From Limibacterium fermenti (GTDB taxonomy: Bacteria; Bacteroidota; Bacteroidia; Bacteroidales; Dysgonomonadaceae), in assembly GCF_041902845.1 (NCBI RefSeq), contig NZ_CP159486.1, positions 1,426,001-1,490,000 on the forward strand: a stretch of 64,000 nt of DNA, given 5' to 3'. Every line of letters starts with the position of its first letter. The first letter of the stretch is position 1. The notes below the pieces were generated by a model, which was not told where the DNA came from, searched no databases, and saw nothing but the letters and a program-made list of their open reading frames with translations. A program made the position numbers and the translations under genes. This document shows, piece by piece, positions 26,385 through 35,478 of this stretch.

Positions 26385-27668
26385 ATGATCAAACATTATT
26401 TTAAACAAGCATGGCGCTTATTGAAGGAAAATCCGGTGCTGAGCGCGATATCCGTTATCGGGACGGCATTGGCCATTTGCATGATTATGGTCATCGTCAT
26501 GTCGTATGAGGTGAAGAATGCGCCGTATCCCCCTGAAACCAACCGCGACCGGATGCTCTATGTGAAATGGGTGAGCAGCCGGGAAAAAGGAGGTAAAAAC
26601 ACAGGCTCTTCTAACGGCCCTATGGGGTATGTGATGGCCAAAGAGTGTTTTAAAGCCCTTCAAACACCCGAAGCCGTAACCATTGTATCGGCGTATGCTC
26701 AACCGTTGTTGGCCTCATTGCCGGCCGGGAAAACAGCCGTCAGTTTCGACAAGATGCTTACCGATGAGGCTTTCTGGAAAGTCTTCGACTTCTCTTTCAT
26801 CGATGGGAAACCTTATACGAAGGCCGATGTGGATGCAGGCCTGCGTAAGACGGTGATTACCGAAAAGGTCGCGCGCGAGATTTTCGGCACGACTTCGGTT
26901 ACCGGCAAGCCGATTCTCTTTAATTACACCGAATATATCATCTGTGGAGTGGTGAAAGATGTTTCGACCTTGGCGACGGCAGCTTACTCACAGGTGTGGA
27001 TGCCCATTACTTCTGAAGTACAGATAGAAGAGACCAATGGGATAACCGGGGCTTGCCGTGTTTTTATATTAGCGCAGTCGAAGGCGGATTTTCCGGGCAT
27101 TAAGCAGGAAGCCGAACGGTTGCGGCAAAAATTCAATGCGTCGCTTACCGATTATGAAGCGTTTTATCGCAATCAACCCGATACGCATTTTGTCTATATC
27201 CACCGTAAATGGGCGAATGAAGAACCCGATATGAAGAGCGTCGTCAGGCAATATCTCATTGTGTTGCTTTTACTGTTGATTGTCCCTGCCATTAATCTGT
27301 CGGGAATGATGGGCTCTCGGATGCAGAAACGATTGTCGGAACTGGGCGTCCGCCGCGCTTTCGGTGCTACACGCGGCAATCTCCTTTCACAAATCTTATG
27401 GGAAAGCCTGTTGCAAACATTGTTGGGGGGAGTGATCGGATTATTGCTTTCCTATTTGGCCGCCTATCTCTTCAAAGGTATGATTTATGGGAACAGTGAT
27501 ATGGCGTATCAACTGGGAGAAGTCTCGTTAAACCCGGTATCCTTGCTCAATCCGGTGATCTTTTTGTACGCCTTTCTCTTTTGCGTAGTATTGAATTTGC
27601 TTTCGGCGATGATTCCTGCATGGCGCACATCCCGTAAACCCATTGTCGAATCCATTTTATCAAAATAA
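26385..27668 (+). CDS. MacB/FtsX-type ABC transporter permease (pair 4, class A)
   Basis: 427 residues from ATG 26385. The frame is open further upstream to 26337, but that part is repeat sequence, and MIKHYFKQAWRLLKENPVL matches the start of every class A relative. N-terminal helix, periplasmic domain with FDFSFIDGKPYTKADVDAGL, and FtsX domain with LSGMMGSRMQKRLSELGVRR and AFGATRGNLLSQIL. Closest to the gene at 22135. The start codon lies directly after the right arm of a 15-bp inverted repeat, which may reduce translation initiation. Confidence 0.92.
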   Translation: MIKHYFKQAWRLLKENPVLSAISVIGTALAICMIMVIVMSYEVKNAPYPPETNRDRMLYVKWVSSREKGGKNTGSSNGPMGYVMAKECFKALQTPEAVTIVSAYAQPLLASLPAGKTAVSFDKMLTDEAFWKVFDFSFIDGKPYTKADVDAGLRKTVITEKVAREIFGTTSVTGKPILFNYTEYIICGVVKDVSTLATAAYSQVWMPITSEVQIEETNGITGACRVFILAQSKADFPGIKQEAERLRQKFNASLTDYEAFYRNQPDTHFVYIHRKWANEEPDMKSVVRQYLIVLLLLLIVPAINLSGMMGSRMQKRLSELGVRRAFGATRGNLLSQILWESLLQTLLGGVIGLLLSYLAAYLFKGMIYGNSDMAYQLGEVSLNPVSLLNPVIFLYAFLFCVVLNLLSAMIPAWRTSRKPIVESILSK

Positions 27669-27682
27669 AACCTATAAAAAAA

Positions 27683-28933
27683 ATGATTAGACATTTATTT
27701 AAAGTGATTTGGAATGAACGGAAGCACAATATCGGCGTGTGGATTGAATTGCTGTTGGTTGGCCTGTTCTTATGGTATATGGTCGATTATATGTATGTGT
27801 CGTTGACGAATTATTTCGAACCGTTGGGTTTCGATACCGAACATACGTACATCATGCGCTTGGGGTTGCTGAATGAAAGCAGTCCTGAATATATAAAAGA
27901 TATTCCTGAAGATGCGCGGGTGGGGTATTTGCATACGGCGTTAGAGCGTATGCAGCATAATCCGATGGTGGAAGCGGCCAGTATTTCGTTTGTGTCAAGT
28001 CCCCATAACGGGGGTAATCGTTCACAAAATATATATCACGATACATTAACAATACAGGGCGTATTGCATCGGAAAGTGACACCCGATTTTTTTCGAGTGT
28101 TCAGGTATCAGTCGAAGAATGGAAGTATCGATGAACTCGTACGGGCTTTGGAGCGGAACGAACTGGTTATTTCTCCCGATGTAGAAAAGAAATTGTTTAA
28201 AAACAGCGAGTCAGCCGTCGGACAATTCGTCTCTTTCGAACAAAGCGATTCGGCTCAGATGTATCGTGTAGGGGCCGTCTCTACCGTCATTCGTTATGAT
28301 AATTTCTCAAGTTGGAGTTCTTATTATGCGGATGCGATAAATGACGAATCCCTCGGTGCTTTCTCAGATGGATATATATCGATTTTAGAGTTTTGCGTAC
28401 GGGTAAAACCGGAGGAAGATCACGATTTTATCCTGCGCTTCCGGCAGGATATGACGCAGCAGTTACGCCTCGGAAACTATTATCTGAGCGAGATACAGTC
28501 TATCCCCGCCAATAAAAAAGCGTTTCAGAAGGATAATATCAACGATTTGCAAATCCGTTTCTTTATCATCCTTTTCTTATTGGTCAATATCTTTTTGGGG
28601 ATTACCGGCACGTTTTGGTTTCGCACGCAATACCGGAGGGGAGAAATCGGCGTGCGCATCGCCGTCGGCGAAACATCGAAAGGTGCGCTTCGACTGTATT
28701 ATGCCGAAGGATTGCTGTTGCTGACATTGGCGATTGTGCCGGTGATGGCGCTCTTCGCGTTTCTCGGCAAGATGGAAATCCTGCATTATTATTGGGAGTT
28801 CAATATGTGGCGATATGCGATCGGTTTTGTCGTTACTTTTCTATTGTTGGCGGCGATGATTCTGCTCGGCATTTGGTTCCCTGCCCATAAGGCTGTACAC
28901 GTGCCGCCTGCCGTGGCGTTGAGAGAAGAGTAA
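27683..28933 (+). CDS. MacB/FtsX-type ABC transporter permease (pair 4, class B)
   Basis: 416 residues. MIRHLFKVIWNERKHNIGV start, first helix with LLLVGLFLWYMVDYMYV, a large periplasmic domain, FtsX domain with LVNIFLGITGTFWFRTQYRR and GEIGVRIAVGETSKGA, and the tail FPAHKAVHVPPAVALREE. The tail motif HPVEALRE of the other class B members is changed to PPAVALREE. It follows its class A partner by 14 nt and is the last permease; a long heptamer array separates it from the TolC-type gene. Confidence 0.92.
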   Translation: MIRHLFKVIWNERKHNIGVWIELLLVGLFLWYMVDYMYVSLTNYFEPLGFDTEHTYIMRLGLLNESSPEYIKDIPEDARVGYLHTALERMQHNPMVEAASISFVSSPHNGGNRSQNIYHDTLTIQGVLHRKVTPDFFRVFRYQSKNGSIDELVRALERNELVISPDVEKKLFKNSESAVGQFVSFEQSDSAQMYRVGAVSTVIRYDNFSSWSSYYADAINDESLGAFSDGYISILEFCVRVKPEEDHDFILRFRQDMTQQLRLGNYYLSEIQSIPANKKAFQKDNINDLQIRFFIILFLLVNIFLGITGTFWFRTQYRRGEIGVRIAVGETSKGALRLYYAEGLLLLTLAIVPVMALFAFLGKMEILHYYWEFNMWRYAIGFVVTFLLLAAMILLGIWFPAHKAVHVPPAVALREE

Positions 28934-28935
28934 AA

Positions 28936-29038
28936 TGTTAATTACAAATTACGAATTACAAATTACGAATTACGAATGACAAATGACAAATTACAAATTA
29001 CAAATGACTAATTACTAATTACAGATGACTAATGGATG
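28936..29038 (+). repeat. Heptanucleotide array (AATTACA/AATTACG/AATGACA type)
   Basis: About fourteen units fill the whole gap between the last permease and the TolC-type gene, beginning within a few nt of the stop codon. Confidence 0.92.
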
Positions 29039-29057
29039 AATGTTGATAGCTAAAACA

Positions 29058-30533
29058 ATGAACAAAATTCTTTTTATAACGCTACTTTTTTTAATCTCAA
29101 TCGGTTTCGGGGTGTCGGCGCAACAAACGCTGACGCTCTCCGAAGCCATTGAAACGGCACGACGGCAATCGGTCGATGCGGCTGTCGCCCTCAATGAGTT
29201 GAAAACATCGTACTGGGAATTTCGCACCTACCGGGCTGATCTGCTTCCGGAGGTGAATTTCAAAGGCACGCTGCCTGATTACCGGCGCAGCTACAGCTTG
29301 TATCAGTCGGAAGACGGTACGTATAAATATATCCGTGATAATTCGTTGCAAATGAGCGGTGAGATATCCGTCGATCAGAATATTTGGCTGACAGGCGGAA
29401 AGCTCTCGATGAATTCGTCGCTGCAATTCGTAAGTCCCTTGAATATGCCGGGAGCGAGCCGTTATTATATGAGCATACCGGTCGGTGTGACGTTAACGCA
29501 GCCTGTTTTCGGCGTGAATAATTTGAAATGGAAACGCCGTATCGAACCGGTGCGTTACCGGGAAGCGCAGGCTTCTTATTTGGAAGATGTAGAGAAGGTG
29601 ACGCTAAAAACCATTACGTATTATTTCGAGTTGCTGCTGGCGAAAGAAAACCTGCACATCGCCCATCAGAATAAAGAGAATGCCGACCGTATTTACGAAA
29701 TTGCGCAGGCGCGCCGCAAGATGGGGCAGATATCGGAAAACGAATTGCTACAGTTGAAACTCGCCGCCCTTAAAGCCTCATCGAACCTGACCAGTGAACA
29801 ATCGAACCTGAATGCGGCGATGTTTCAGCTTCGATCGTTTTTGGGCCTAAGCGAAAACGACAGTATCAATTCCGCCATTCCCGAGATAGCCGATTATCCT
29901 GAAATCGGATATACCGGCGTCTTGTCGAAAGCGCAGGAGAATAATCCTTTTGCGCGCAACATCCGTCGCCGGCAACTGGAAGCGGATTATGAAGTGGCGC
30001 AAGCTAAAGGGGAGCAGCGTGAAATCAGCCTCTATGCTTCCTTGGGTTATACCGGGCAGGACCGGCAATTCGGTTCGTCTTACCGTAACCTGATGGATTA
30101 TCAGATTGTGCAGGTCGGTGTGAAAATTCCCATTCTCGATTGGGGGAAACGCAAAGGACAGGTGAAGGTCGCGGAATCGAACCGCGAGGTCGTGTCTTCT
30201 CGGTTGAAGCAGGAGCAGATGGATTTCAATCAGGATATCTTTTTATTGGTCGAACATTACAACAATCAGGCCCGGCAGTTGCGCATCGCACGGGAGGCGG
30301 ATGAGATTGCGCAGAAGCGGTATGCCACTTCGGTCGAATCGTTTATGATCGGCAAGATCAACACGCTCGACTTGAACGACGCGCAGGTATCGAAGGACAA
30401 TGCCCGAGCCAAATATATTTCGGAGATGCATCTTTACTGGTATTACCTGTATCAGATCCGCAGTGTCGCCCTATACGATTTTATAAATGGCACGAATCTC
30501 GATGCGGAGTTCGAACGGTTGGTCAGGGAGTAA
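29058..30533 (+). CDS. TolC-family outer-membrane channel protein
   Basis: 491 residues from ATG 29058 (an upstream ATG at 29040 adds six residues before the signal peptide). Signal peptide ends GVSAQ. The opening TLTLSEAIETARRQSVDAAVA and two long helical repeats of about 190 residues each (VTLKTITYYFELLLAKENLHIA and the equivalent QDIFLLVEHYNNQARQLRIARE) are the OEP/TolC pattern, with barrel strands (VGVTLTQPVFG, VGVKIPILDWGKRKGQVK) between. It should complete a tripartite export pathway with the adaptor at 15435 and the permeases. Last structural gene of the export operon. Confidence 0.94.
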   Translation: MNKILFITLLFLISIGFGVSAQQTLTLSEAIETARRQSVDAAVALNELKTSYWEFRTYRADLLPEVNFKGTLPDYRRSYSLYQSEDGTYKYIRDNSLQMSGEISVDQNIWLTGGKLSMNSSLQFVSPLNMPGASRYYMSIPVGVTLTQPVFGVNNLKWKRRIEPVRYREAQASYLEDVEKVTLKTITYYFELLLAKENLHIAHQNKENADRIYEIAQARRKMGQISENELLQLKLAALKASSNLTSEQSNLNAAMFQLRSFLGLSENDSINSAIPEIADYPEIGYTGVLSKAQENNPFARNIRRRQLEADYEVAQAKGEQREISLYASLGYTGQDRQFGSSYRNLMDYQIVQVGVKIPILDWGKRKGQVKVAESNREVVSSRLKQEQMDFNQDIFLLVEHYNNQARQLRIAREADEIAQKRYATSVESFMIGKINTLDLNDAQVSKDNARAKYISEMHLYWYYLYQIRSVALYDFINGTNLDAEFERLVRE

Positions 30534-30610
30534 AAAGGAAAGAAAAGCTATATAAATGATTTCGAAATACATTTACGAAGTATTACGATGGTTCGTCTTA
30601 AAATATTGCG

Positions 30611-30618
30611 TATTTTTG
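30611..30618 (+). promoter_or_regulatory. -7 element (TATTTTTG) for the regulator/kinase genes
   Basis: An exact TAnnTTTG match 22 nt upstream of the ATG at 30640. It gives the two-component genes their own housekeeping-type promoter, separate from the sigma-54-like promoter of the transporter genes. Confidence 0.6.
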
Positions 30619-30639
30619 CTTAATCCATTGAGTAAAATA

Positions 30640-30807
30640 ATGAGTATGTTTGAACGGTCTTGTTTAGAGCAGGTTAAAGAAACGATTGAAGAGCGTCTGC
30701 TGTTGGAAAAAACCTATACTTTAGAAGAGATTTATGAAAAGGGACCGGATAAACGGAGTGCACATTACGGTATGGATATACAGGACTTAAAATCAAAATT
30801 GGAATGA
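30640..30807 (+). CDS. 55-residue protein co-encoded with the sigma-54 regulator
   Basis: The frame is open from 30556, but a -7 box at 30611-30618 lies within that stretch, so the ATG at 30640 (MSMFERSCLEQVKE) is the likely start. The product is small, charged and helical (QVKETIEERLLLEKTYTLEE), without membrane segments. It overlaps the regulator gene by 4 nt (ATGA), so translation is probably coupled. I do not recognise it. It may modulate the regulator or be a short leader protein. Confidence 0.6.
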   Translation: MSMFERSCLEQVKETIEERLLLEKTYTLEEIYEKGPDKRSAHYGMDIQDLKSKLE

Positions 30808-32159
30808 TTCTTATCATTGACGACGATGCGGGCGTGCGTTCCTCGCTTTCTTTTCTGTTGAAGCGCGCGGGATATGAAGCGGAGACCGTTTCTTCACCCG
30901 AAGAAGCGCTGACATTCGTGCGCCATACCGTTCCCGAACTGATGCTGATGGATATGAACTTTTCGTTGACGACCAAAGGCGAGGAGGGTTTGGAGCTTTT
31001 GCAGAGGATGCGTGTGCTGTGTCCCGATGCGCCGGTCATTCTTATCACCGGTTGGGGTTCGATTGCGCTGGCGGTGAAAGGCATGCAGGCCGGTGCGTTC
31101 GATTTTATCACTAAGCCGTGGGACAACCGTCAACTGCTGAAATCGGTGGCGACGGCATTGGAACTGAGTAAAGGTAAAAGTGCTGAGGAAGCGCCCTCGA
31201 CACGCAAAGAACTCGATGACCGGTACGACTTTTCGGCGATTATCGGCCACTCCGATGCATTGGTGAAGGTGTTGTCGACCGTTGCCCGTATTGCCGACAC
31301 GAATGCGTCGGTACTCATCACCGGTGAGAGCGGAACCGGTAAGGAATTGATTGCCGAAGCCATTCACCGTAACAGTGGCCGGCGGGGCAACCGTTTCGTG
31401 AAAGTCAATCTGGGCGGGGTGTCGCAAAGCCTTTTCGAGAGTGAAATGTTCGGGCATAAAAAAGGGGCTTTTACCGATGCGCTTGCCGACCGCACGGGAC
31501 GCTTCGAGTTGGCCGACAAAGGAACCATCTTCTTGGATGAGATCGGCGAGCTCGATCTGACCTGTCAGGTGAAACTGTTGCGCGTGTTGCAGGATCAAAC
31601 GTTCGAAGTCCTCGGCGACAGCCGTCCGAGGAAGGTCGATGTGAGGGTCGTGAGCGCTACCAACGCCGTTTTGCCGCAGATGGTTCGCGAAAAAACTTTC
31701 CGCGAAGACTTATATTACCGCATCAATCTGATACAGATACATCTCCCTGCATTACGGGAGAGGAAAGAAGATATTGCGCTGTTGAGCGCTTTTTTTGCCG
31801 ATAAACTCACGCAACAAAACCGCTTGCCGAAGGTCAATTTCACGCCTGGAGCATACGGATTGCTCGAAAAACAACCCTATCCGGGAAATATCCGTGAGTT
31901 GAAAAACCTTGTCGACCGTACCATTTTGGTCAGCGGAAAGAGCCTTATCGACGAACACGATATCGCTGCGCAAATCGAAAACGGCGAGCGCGTGACGGGA
32001 CGTAATCCGGTTCCTACCGGCCTCACGCTCGAAGATATGGAAGAACAATCCATCCGTCAACATATCGACCTGTACAACGGCAATCTGTCTAAAGTCGCGA
32101 AAGCATTGGGCATAAGCCGGGCGGCGCTTTACCGGCGGATGGAAAAATACGGAATATGA
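30804..32159 (+). CDS. NtrC-family sigma-54-dependent response regulator
   Basis: 451 residues. Receiver domain 1-120 with acidic pocket DDD (6-8), phospho-acceptor Asp50 (LMLMDMN) and Lys in ITKPWDN. AAA+ domain about 140-370: Walker A GESGTGKE, the sigma-54-contacting loop GAFTDA (the usual motif is GAFTGA), Walker B GTIFLDEIGELD, and RVVSATN sensor. The C-terminal Fis-type helix-turn-helix reads LSKVAKALGISRAALYRRM. It activates sigma-54 promoters; the candidate target is the promoter at 15390 upstream of the exporter genes. Overlaps the 55-residue gene and sits 1 nt before its kinase. Confidence 0.96.
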   Translation: MILIIDDDAGVRSSLSFLLKRAGYEAETVSSPEEALTFVRHTVPELMLMDMNFSLTTKGEEGLELLQRMRVLCPDAPVILITGWGSIALAVKGMQAGAFDFITKPWDNRQLLKSVATALELSKGKSAEEAPSTRKELDDRYDFSAIIGHSDALVKVLSTVARIADTNASVLITGESGTGKELIAEAIHRNSGRRGNRFVKVNLGGVSQSLFESEMFGHKKGAFTDALADRTGRFELADKGTIFLDEIGELDLTCQVKLLRVLQDQTFEVLGDSRPRKVDVRVVSATNAVLPQMVREKTFREDLYYRINLIQIHLPALRERKEDIALLSAFFADKLTQQNRLPKVNFTPGAYGLLEKQPYPGNIRELKNLVDRTILVSGKSLIDEHDIAAQIENGERVTGRNPVPTGLTLEDMEEQSIRQHIDLYNGNLSKVAKALGISRAALYRRMEKYGI

Positions 32160-32160
32160 T

Positions 32161-33468
32161 ATGAAGTTGCGAGGTTACTTCCTTATCTTGATTATGTTAC
32201 TGCTGGGCGTTTTCGCCTTCACTTTTTACGAAAGCTTGCAACAGGAGGTGTCGTGGAAAGCGATTGTGGTAGAGGCGCTCATCATTATCGTACTCATCTA
32301 TTTGGCGTTTTTTTACCGGAAAGCCGTACGCCCCTTGCAAAATATAAGTAACGGGATGGATTTGCTGCGGGAACAGGATTTCAGTTCGCGCCTGCGGAAG
32401 GTGGGGCAGTACGAAGCCGACCGGGTAGTGGATATCTTCAATAAGATGATGGAACAGTTGAAGGACGAGCGGCTGAAGTTGCGGGAGCAGAACGAGTTTC
32501 TCGATTTGTTGATCCATGCCTCGCCGATGGGGGTAGTGGTGATGGATTATGATAATCGCATTGCGAGCCTCAATCCGTCCGCCGCCAAAATAATGGGCAT
32601 CCTGTCGGAAAAAGCGGTAAAAGGGCGCGCTCTCGCCGAAATCAGGGAGCAGGTGCTGCTCGACCTGTCGGAGATACCGATGCATGAAACGCGTACTATC
32701 GGCCTATACGACGGCACGATCTATAAATGTTCGCTCGATTCGTTTATCGACCGGGGATTTCCGCGCCCATTTTATCTCATTGAAAGCCTGACGGACGAGT
32801 TGCGCCGCGCCGAGAAAAAAGCGTACGAGAAAGTCATCCGTATGATTTCGCATGAAGTCAATAACACCACCGCGGGTATCACCTCCACGCTCGACACGGT
32901 GGAAAAGGAACTGGAAGGCATTTCGGACACCGACGATATGCGTCAGGTCATGCAGGTATGTATCGAACGATGCTTTACCATGAGCCGCTTCATTACCAAT
33001 TTTGCCGATGTGGTGAAGATCCCCAAAGCGGAACTTTCGCCGGTGAACCTCAACGATATGATCCGTGCCATGATTCGTTTTATGGAAGTGCTGTGCATCA
33101 ACCGGAATATCCGCCTGTCGTTTCATGCACACGATGAGCGGTTGCCCGTGCAGATCGACGCTGCGTTGTTCGAACAGGTCGTGTTGAATATCATTAAGAA
33201 CTCGGTCGAGAGCATCGGCGCCGATGGCGAGATTGTCATCACCACGTCGGCTCATCCTTCGGTACTCGAAATAGCCGACAATGGAAAGGGCATCAGCAAG
33301 CAGGTCGAAAAGAAACTCTTCAATCCGTTTTTCTCGACCAAACCGGCAGGGCAAGGCATCGGGTTGTTGTTTATACGGGAAGTGTTGTCGCAGCACGACT
33401 GCCACTATTCGCTGCGCACGTATCCCGACGGATGGACGCGCTTTGTGATTCAATTTAACAAACAGTGA
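32161..33468 (+). CDS. Sensor histidine kinase, intramembrane-sensing type
   Basis: 435 residues. Two N-terminal helices (about 6-22 and 34-52) are separated by only about a dozen residues, so there is no periplasmic sensor domain. A HAMP-like segment (RPLQNISNGMDLL), a PAS domain (about 108-205), the phosphorylation site ISHEVNN with His231, and the ATPase domain (NIIKNSVESIG, DNGKGIS, GQGIGLLFIREVL) follow. Kinases with such short loops often read the state of a partner membrane protein, as BceS does with its BceAB transporter. Here the partner could be one of the eight permeases; that is inference. Confidence 0.93.
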   Translation: MKLRGYFLILIMLLLGVFAFTFYESLQQEVSWKAIVVEALIIIVLIYLAFFYRKAVRPLQNISNGMDLLREQDFSSRLRKVGQYEADRVVDIFNKMMEQLKDERLKLREQNEFLDLLIHASPMGVVVMDYDNRIASLNPSAAKIMGILSEKAVKGRALAEIREQVLLDLSEIPMHETRTIGLYDGTIYKCSLDSFIDRGFPRPFYLIESLTDELRRAEKKAYEKVIRMISHEVNNTTAGITSTLDTVEKELEGISDTDDMRQVMQVCIERCFTMSRFITNFADVVKIPKAELSPVNLNDMIRAMIRFMEVLCINRNIRLSFHAHDERLPVQIDAALFEQVVLNIIKNSVESIGADGEIVITTSAHPSVLEIADNGKGISKQVEKKLFNPFFSTKPAGQGIGLLFIREVLSQHDCHYSLRTYPDGWTRFVIQFNKQ

Positions 33469-33487
33469 CCCTACTCGTAAGGCGGAA

Positions 33488-33519
33488 TTTGTGAAAATCG
33501 CCGTAAATATATATCTTTG
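33488..33519 (+). promoter_or_regulatory. Bacteroidetes promoter for the ABC-F gene
   Basis: TTTG (33488-33491), a 20-bp spacer and TATCTTTG (33512-33519): a near-perfect -33/-7 pair. The leader to the ATG at 33633 is about 105 nt long. Confidence 0.8.
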
Positions 33520-33632
33520 CGCCATAAAATAACACTTATCGAAATGTAATTAATAATTTCTTTCAGGCAAATCAGGACTATGTGCTGCAAAGCGGCGGTA
33601 GGCAATTGTTTTATCCTTTAACGAAAGAAGTT

Positions 33633-35228
33633 ATGTTACGATTACAAAATATCTCCTTTATACTTCCCGACAAAGATGTACTGTTTCAAGGTTTGAACCT
33701 TGTGGTAAATCTTTACCAAAAGACCGCTCTGATAGGAAATAACGGTGTGGGCAAATCTACCTTGCTGAAAATTATTGCGAAAGAATTACAACCTTCCGAC
33801 GGACAAGTTACCACGGATAATCACCCTTACTATGTTCCCCAAATTTTCGGGCAATTCAATCATTTGAGCGTTGCGCAGGCTTTGGGCATCGAAGAAAAAC
33901 TGAACGCTTTGAATGCAATCTTGAGCGGCAATGCGAGTCAACGCTACTTCGACGCTCTCCGGGACGATTGGACGATAGAGGAACGTTGCAAGGAGGCGCT
34001 TAGCTATTGGCACCTGAACGAATCGACTCTGACTAAAAAAATGGACACATTGAGCGGGGGAGAGAAAACGAAAGTGTTTTTAGCAGGAATTGTGGTTCAT
34101 CAACCCGAATTGATTTTATTAGACGAACCGACCAATCATTTGGACACGTCGGGCAGACAGCTTTTGTACGATTTTATTCAATCGACAAAAAGCACTTTAC
34201 TAATCGTCAGCCACGACCGGAAATTGTTGAACCATTTGGACACGGTGTGCGAAATGAATCCTAACGGAATAAAAGTTTATGGCGGCAATTACGATTTCTA
34301 CAAGGCACAAAAGCAAATTGAGATGAATGCTTTGAATCAGGATATCCACAGCAAGGAAAAGGCTTTGAAAAAAGCGAAAGAAAAAGAATGGGAAACCATC
34401 GAACGACAGCAAAAACTGGATGTTCGTGCAAAGAAAAATGCCGGCAAAGGAGGTCTTCCCAAAATCGTGGCCAATACGTGGAAAAACAGTGCCGAAAAGA
34501 GTACCGCTAAAATTGCAGATATTCACGCAGATAAAATCGAAAACGTCAGGCAAGCACTCCACGGATTACGGTCGTCTCTTTCGGAAACCAACCAAATAAA
34601 GTTCGGTTTTGACAACTCGAAACTACACAAGGGCAAAAATTTGGTCATTGCCGAAAATATCAATTTCAACTACGAAAACGAACAATCTTTGTGGAACGAA
34701 AACTTGAATTTTCAAATCGTCAGCGGCGAACGTATTGCGATGAAAGGCCGGAACGGTTCCGGAAAAACCACCTTAATCCAATTGATTACAGGGAAGTTGG
34801 AACCGTCAGTCGGGACGGTTTACCGGGCCGCGAATCAGTCGGTTTATATCGACCAAGAGTATTCGTTGCTCGATAACCGACTGAACGTATATGAACAAGC
34901 GCAACGATTCAACGCCTCGATGTTGCAGGAACACGAGATAAAAACTCGTCTCAACCGGTTTTTATTTACCATGGAAGATTGGAAAAAAGCCTGTGTCGTT
35001 TTAAGCGGCGGCGAAAAAATGCGTTTGATGATCTGTTGTTTACATATTCAGAGCCAAGCGCCGGATATAATCATTTTGGATGAGCCGACGAACAACTTGG
35101 ATATTCAAAGTATCGAAATATTGACTGCCGCGCTCAATGAGTATGAAGGAACGTTGATCGTTGTCTCACATGACGAAAGTTTTTTGCAGCAGATTCACAT
35201 CAACCGTACGATTGAGATGGGCAGATAA
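33633..35228 (+). CDS. ABC-F family ATPase
   Basis: 531 residues from ATG 33633 (MLRLQNISFILPDKDVLF); the frame extends to 33582 but the ABC domain begins here. Two ABC domains are joined by a charged linker: first Walker A GNNGVGKST, signature LSGGEKTKV and LDEPTNHLD; the linker with ALKKAKEKEWETIERQQK; second Walker A GRNGSGKTT, signature LSGGEKMRL and LDEPTNNLD. There are no membrane segments. ABC-F proteins act on the ribosome, either as translation factors or as antibiotic-resistance (target protection) proteins. Which applies cannot be told. The leader of about 105 nt would allow attenuation, as in resistance ABC-Fs, but I see no clear leader peptide. Confidence 0.93.
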   Translation: MLRLQNISFILPDKDVLFQGLNLVVNLYQKTALIGNNGVGKSTLLKIIAKELQPSDGQVTTDNHPYYVPQIFGQFNHLSVAQALGIEEKLNALNAILSGNASQRYFDALRDDWTIEERCKEALSYWHLNESTLTKKMDTLSGGEKTKVFLAGIVVHQPELILLDEPTNHLDTSGRQLLYDFIQSTKSTLLIVSHDRKLLNHLDTVCEMNPNGIKVYGGNYDFYKAQKQIEMNALNQDIHSKEKALKKAKEKEWETIERQQKLDVRAKKNAGKGGLPKIVANTWKNSAEKSTAKIADIHADKIENVRQALHGLRSSLSETNQIKFGFDNSKLHKGKNLVIAENINFNYENEQSLWNENLNFQIVSGERIAMKGRNGSGKTTLIQLITGKLEPSVGTVYRAANQSVYIDQEYSLLDNRLNVYEQAQRFNASMLQEHEIKTRLNRFLFTMEDWKKACVVLSGGEKMRLMICCLHIQSQAPDIIILDEPTNNLDIQSIEILTAALNEYEGTLIVVSHDESFLQQIHINRTIEMGR

Positions 35229-35433
35229 AACTTACAAAGCAAGAATTCTTTTATATTTTCTTTTACGGATTTTGAATTTCTTATGCAATCAATGATATCC
35301 TCATAAAGTTGCATTGTTATTTACTTTCCACGCAATCATTGTAGAGTTGTTTTTTTCTATCATCGTGTTCAATAATCCGTCCCATGTCGATGATGTAATC
35401 CTGTTTTTTATTTTTTTATAAAGGCGAAACCGC

Positions 35434-35441
35434 TATATTTG
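35434..35441 (+). promoter_or_regulatory. -7 element (TATATTTG) for the methyltransferase
   Basis: An exact TAnnTTTG match 37 nt before the ATG at 35479, with a TTTT run at the -33 distance. Confidence 0.6.
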
Positions 35442-35478
35442 CAGTTGGTTCATAAGGAATCATTTCGCAACTGAAAAA

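Noticed and set aside
35229..35433. Tiny minus-strand frames reading MGRIIEHDDRKKQLYND and MQLYEDIIDCIRNSK
   Set aside because: They are about 20-40 codons long, closed by stops, and match nothing I know. They might be remnants of a lost gene, but the evidence is too thin.
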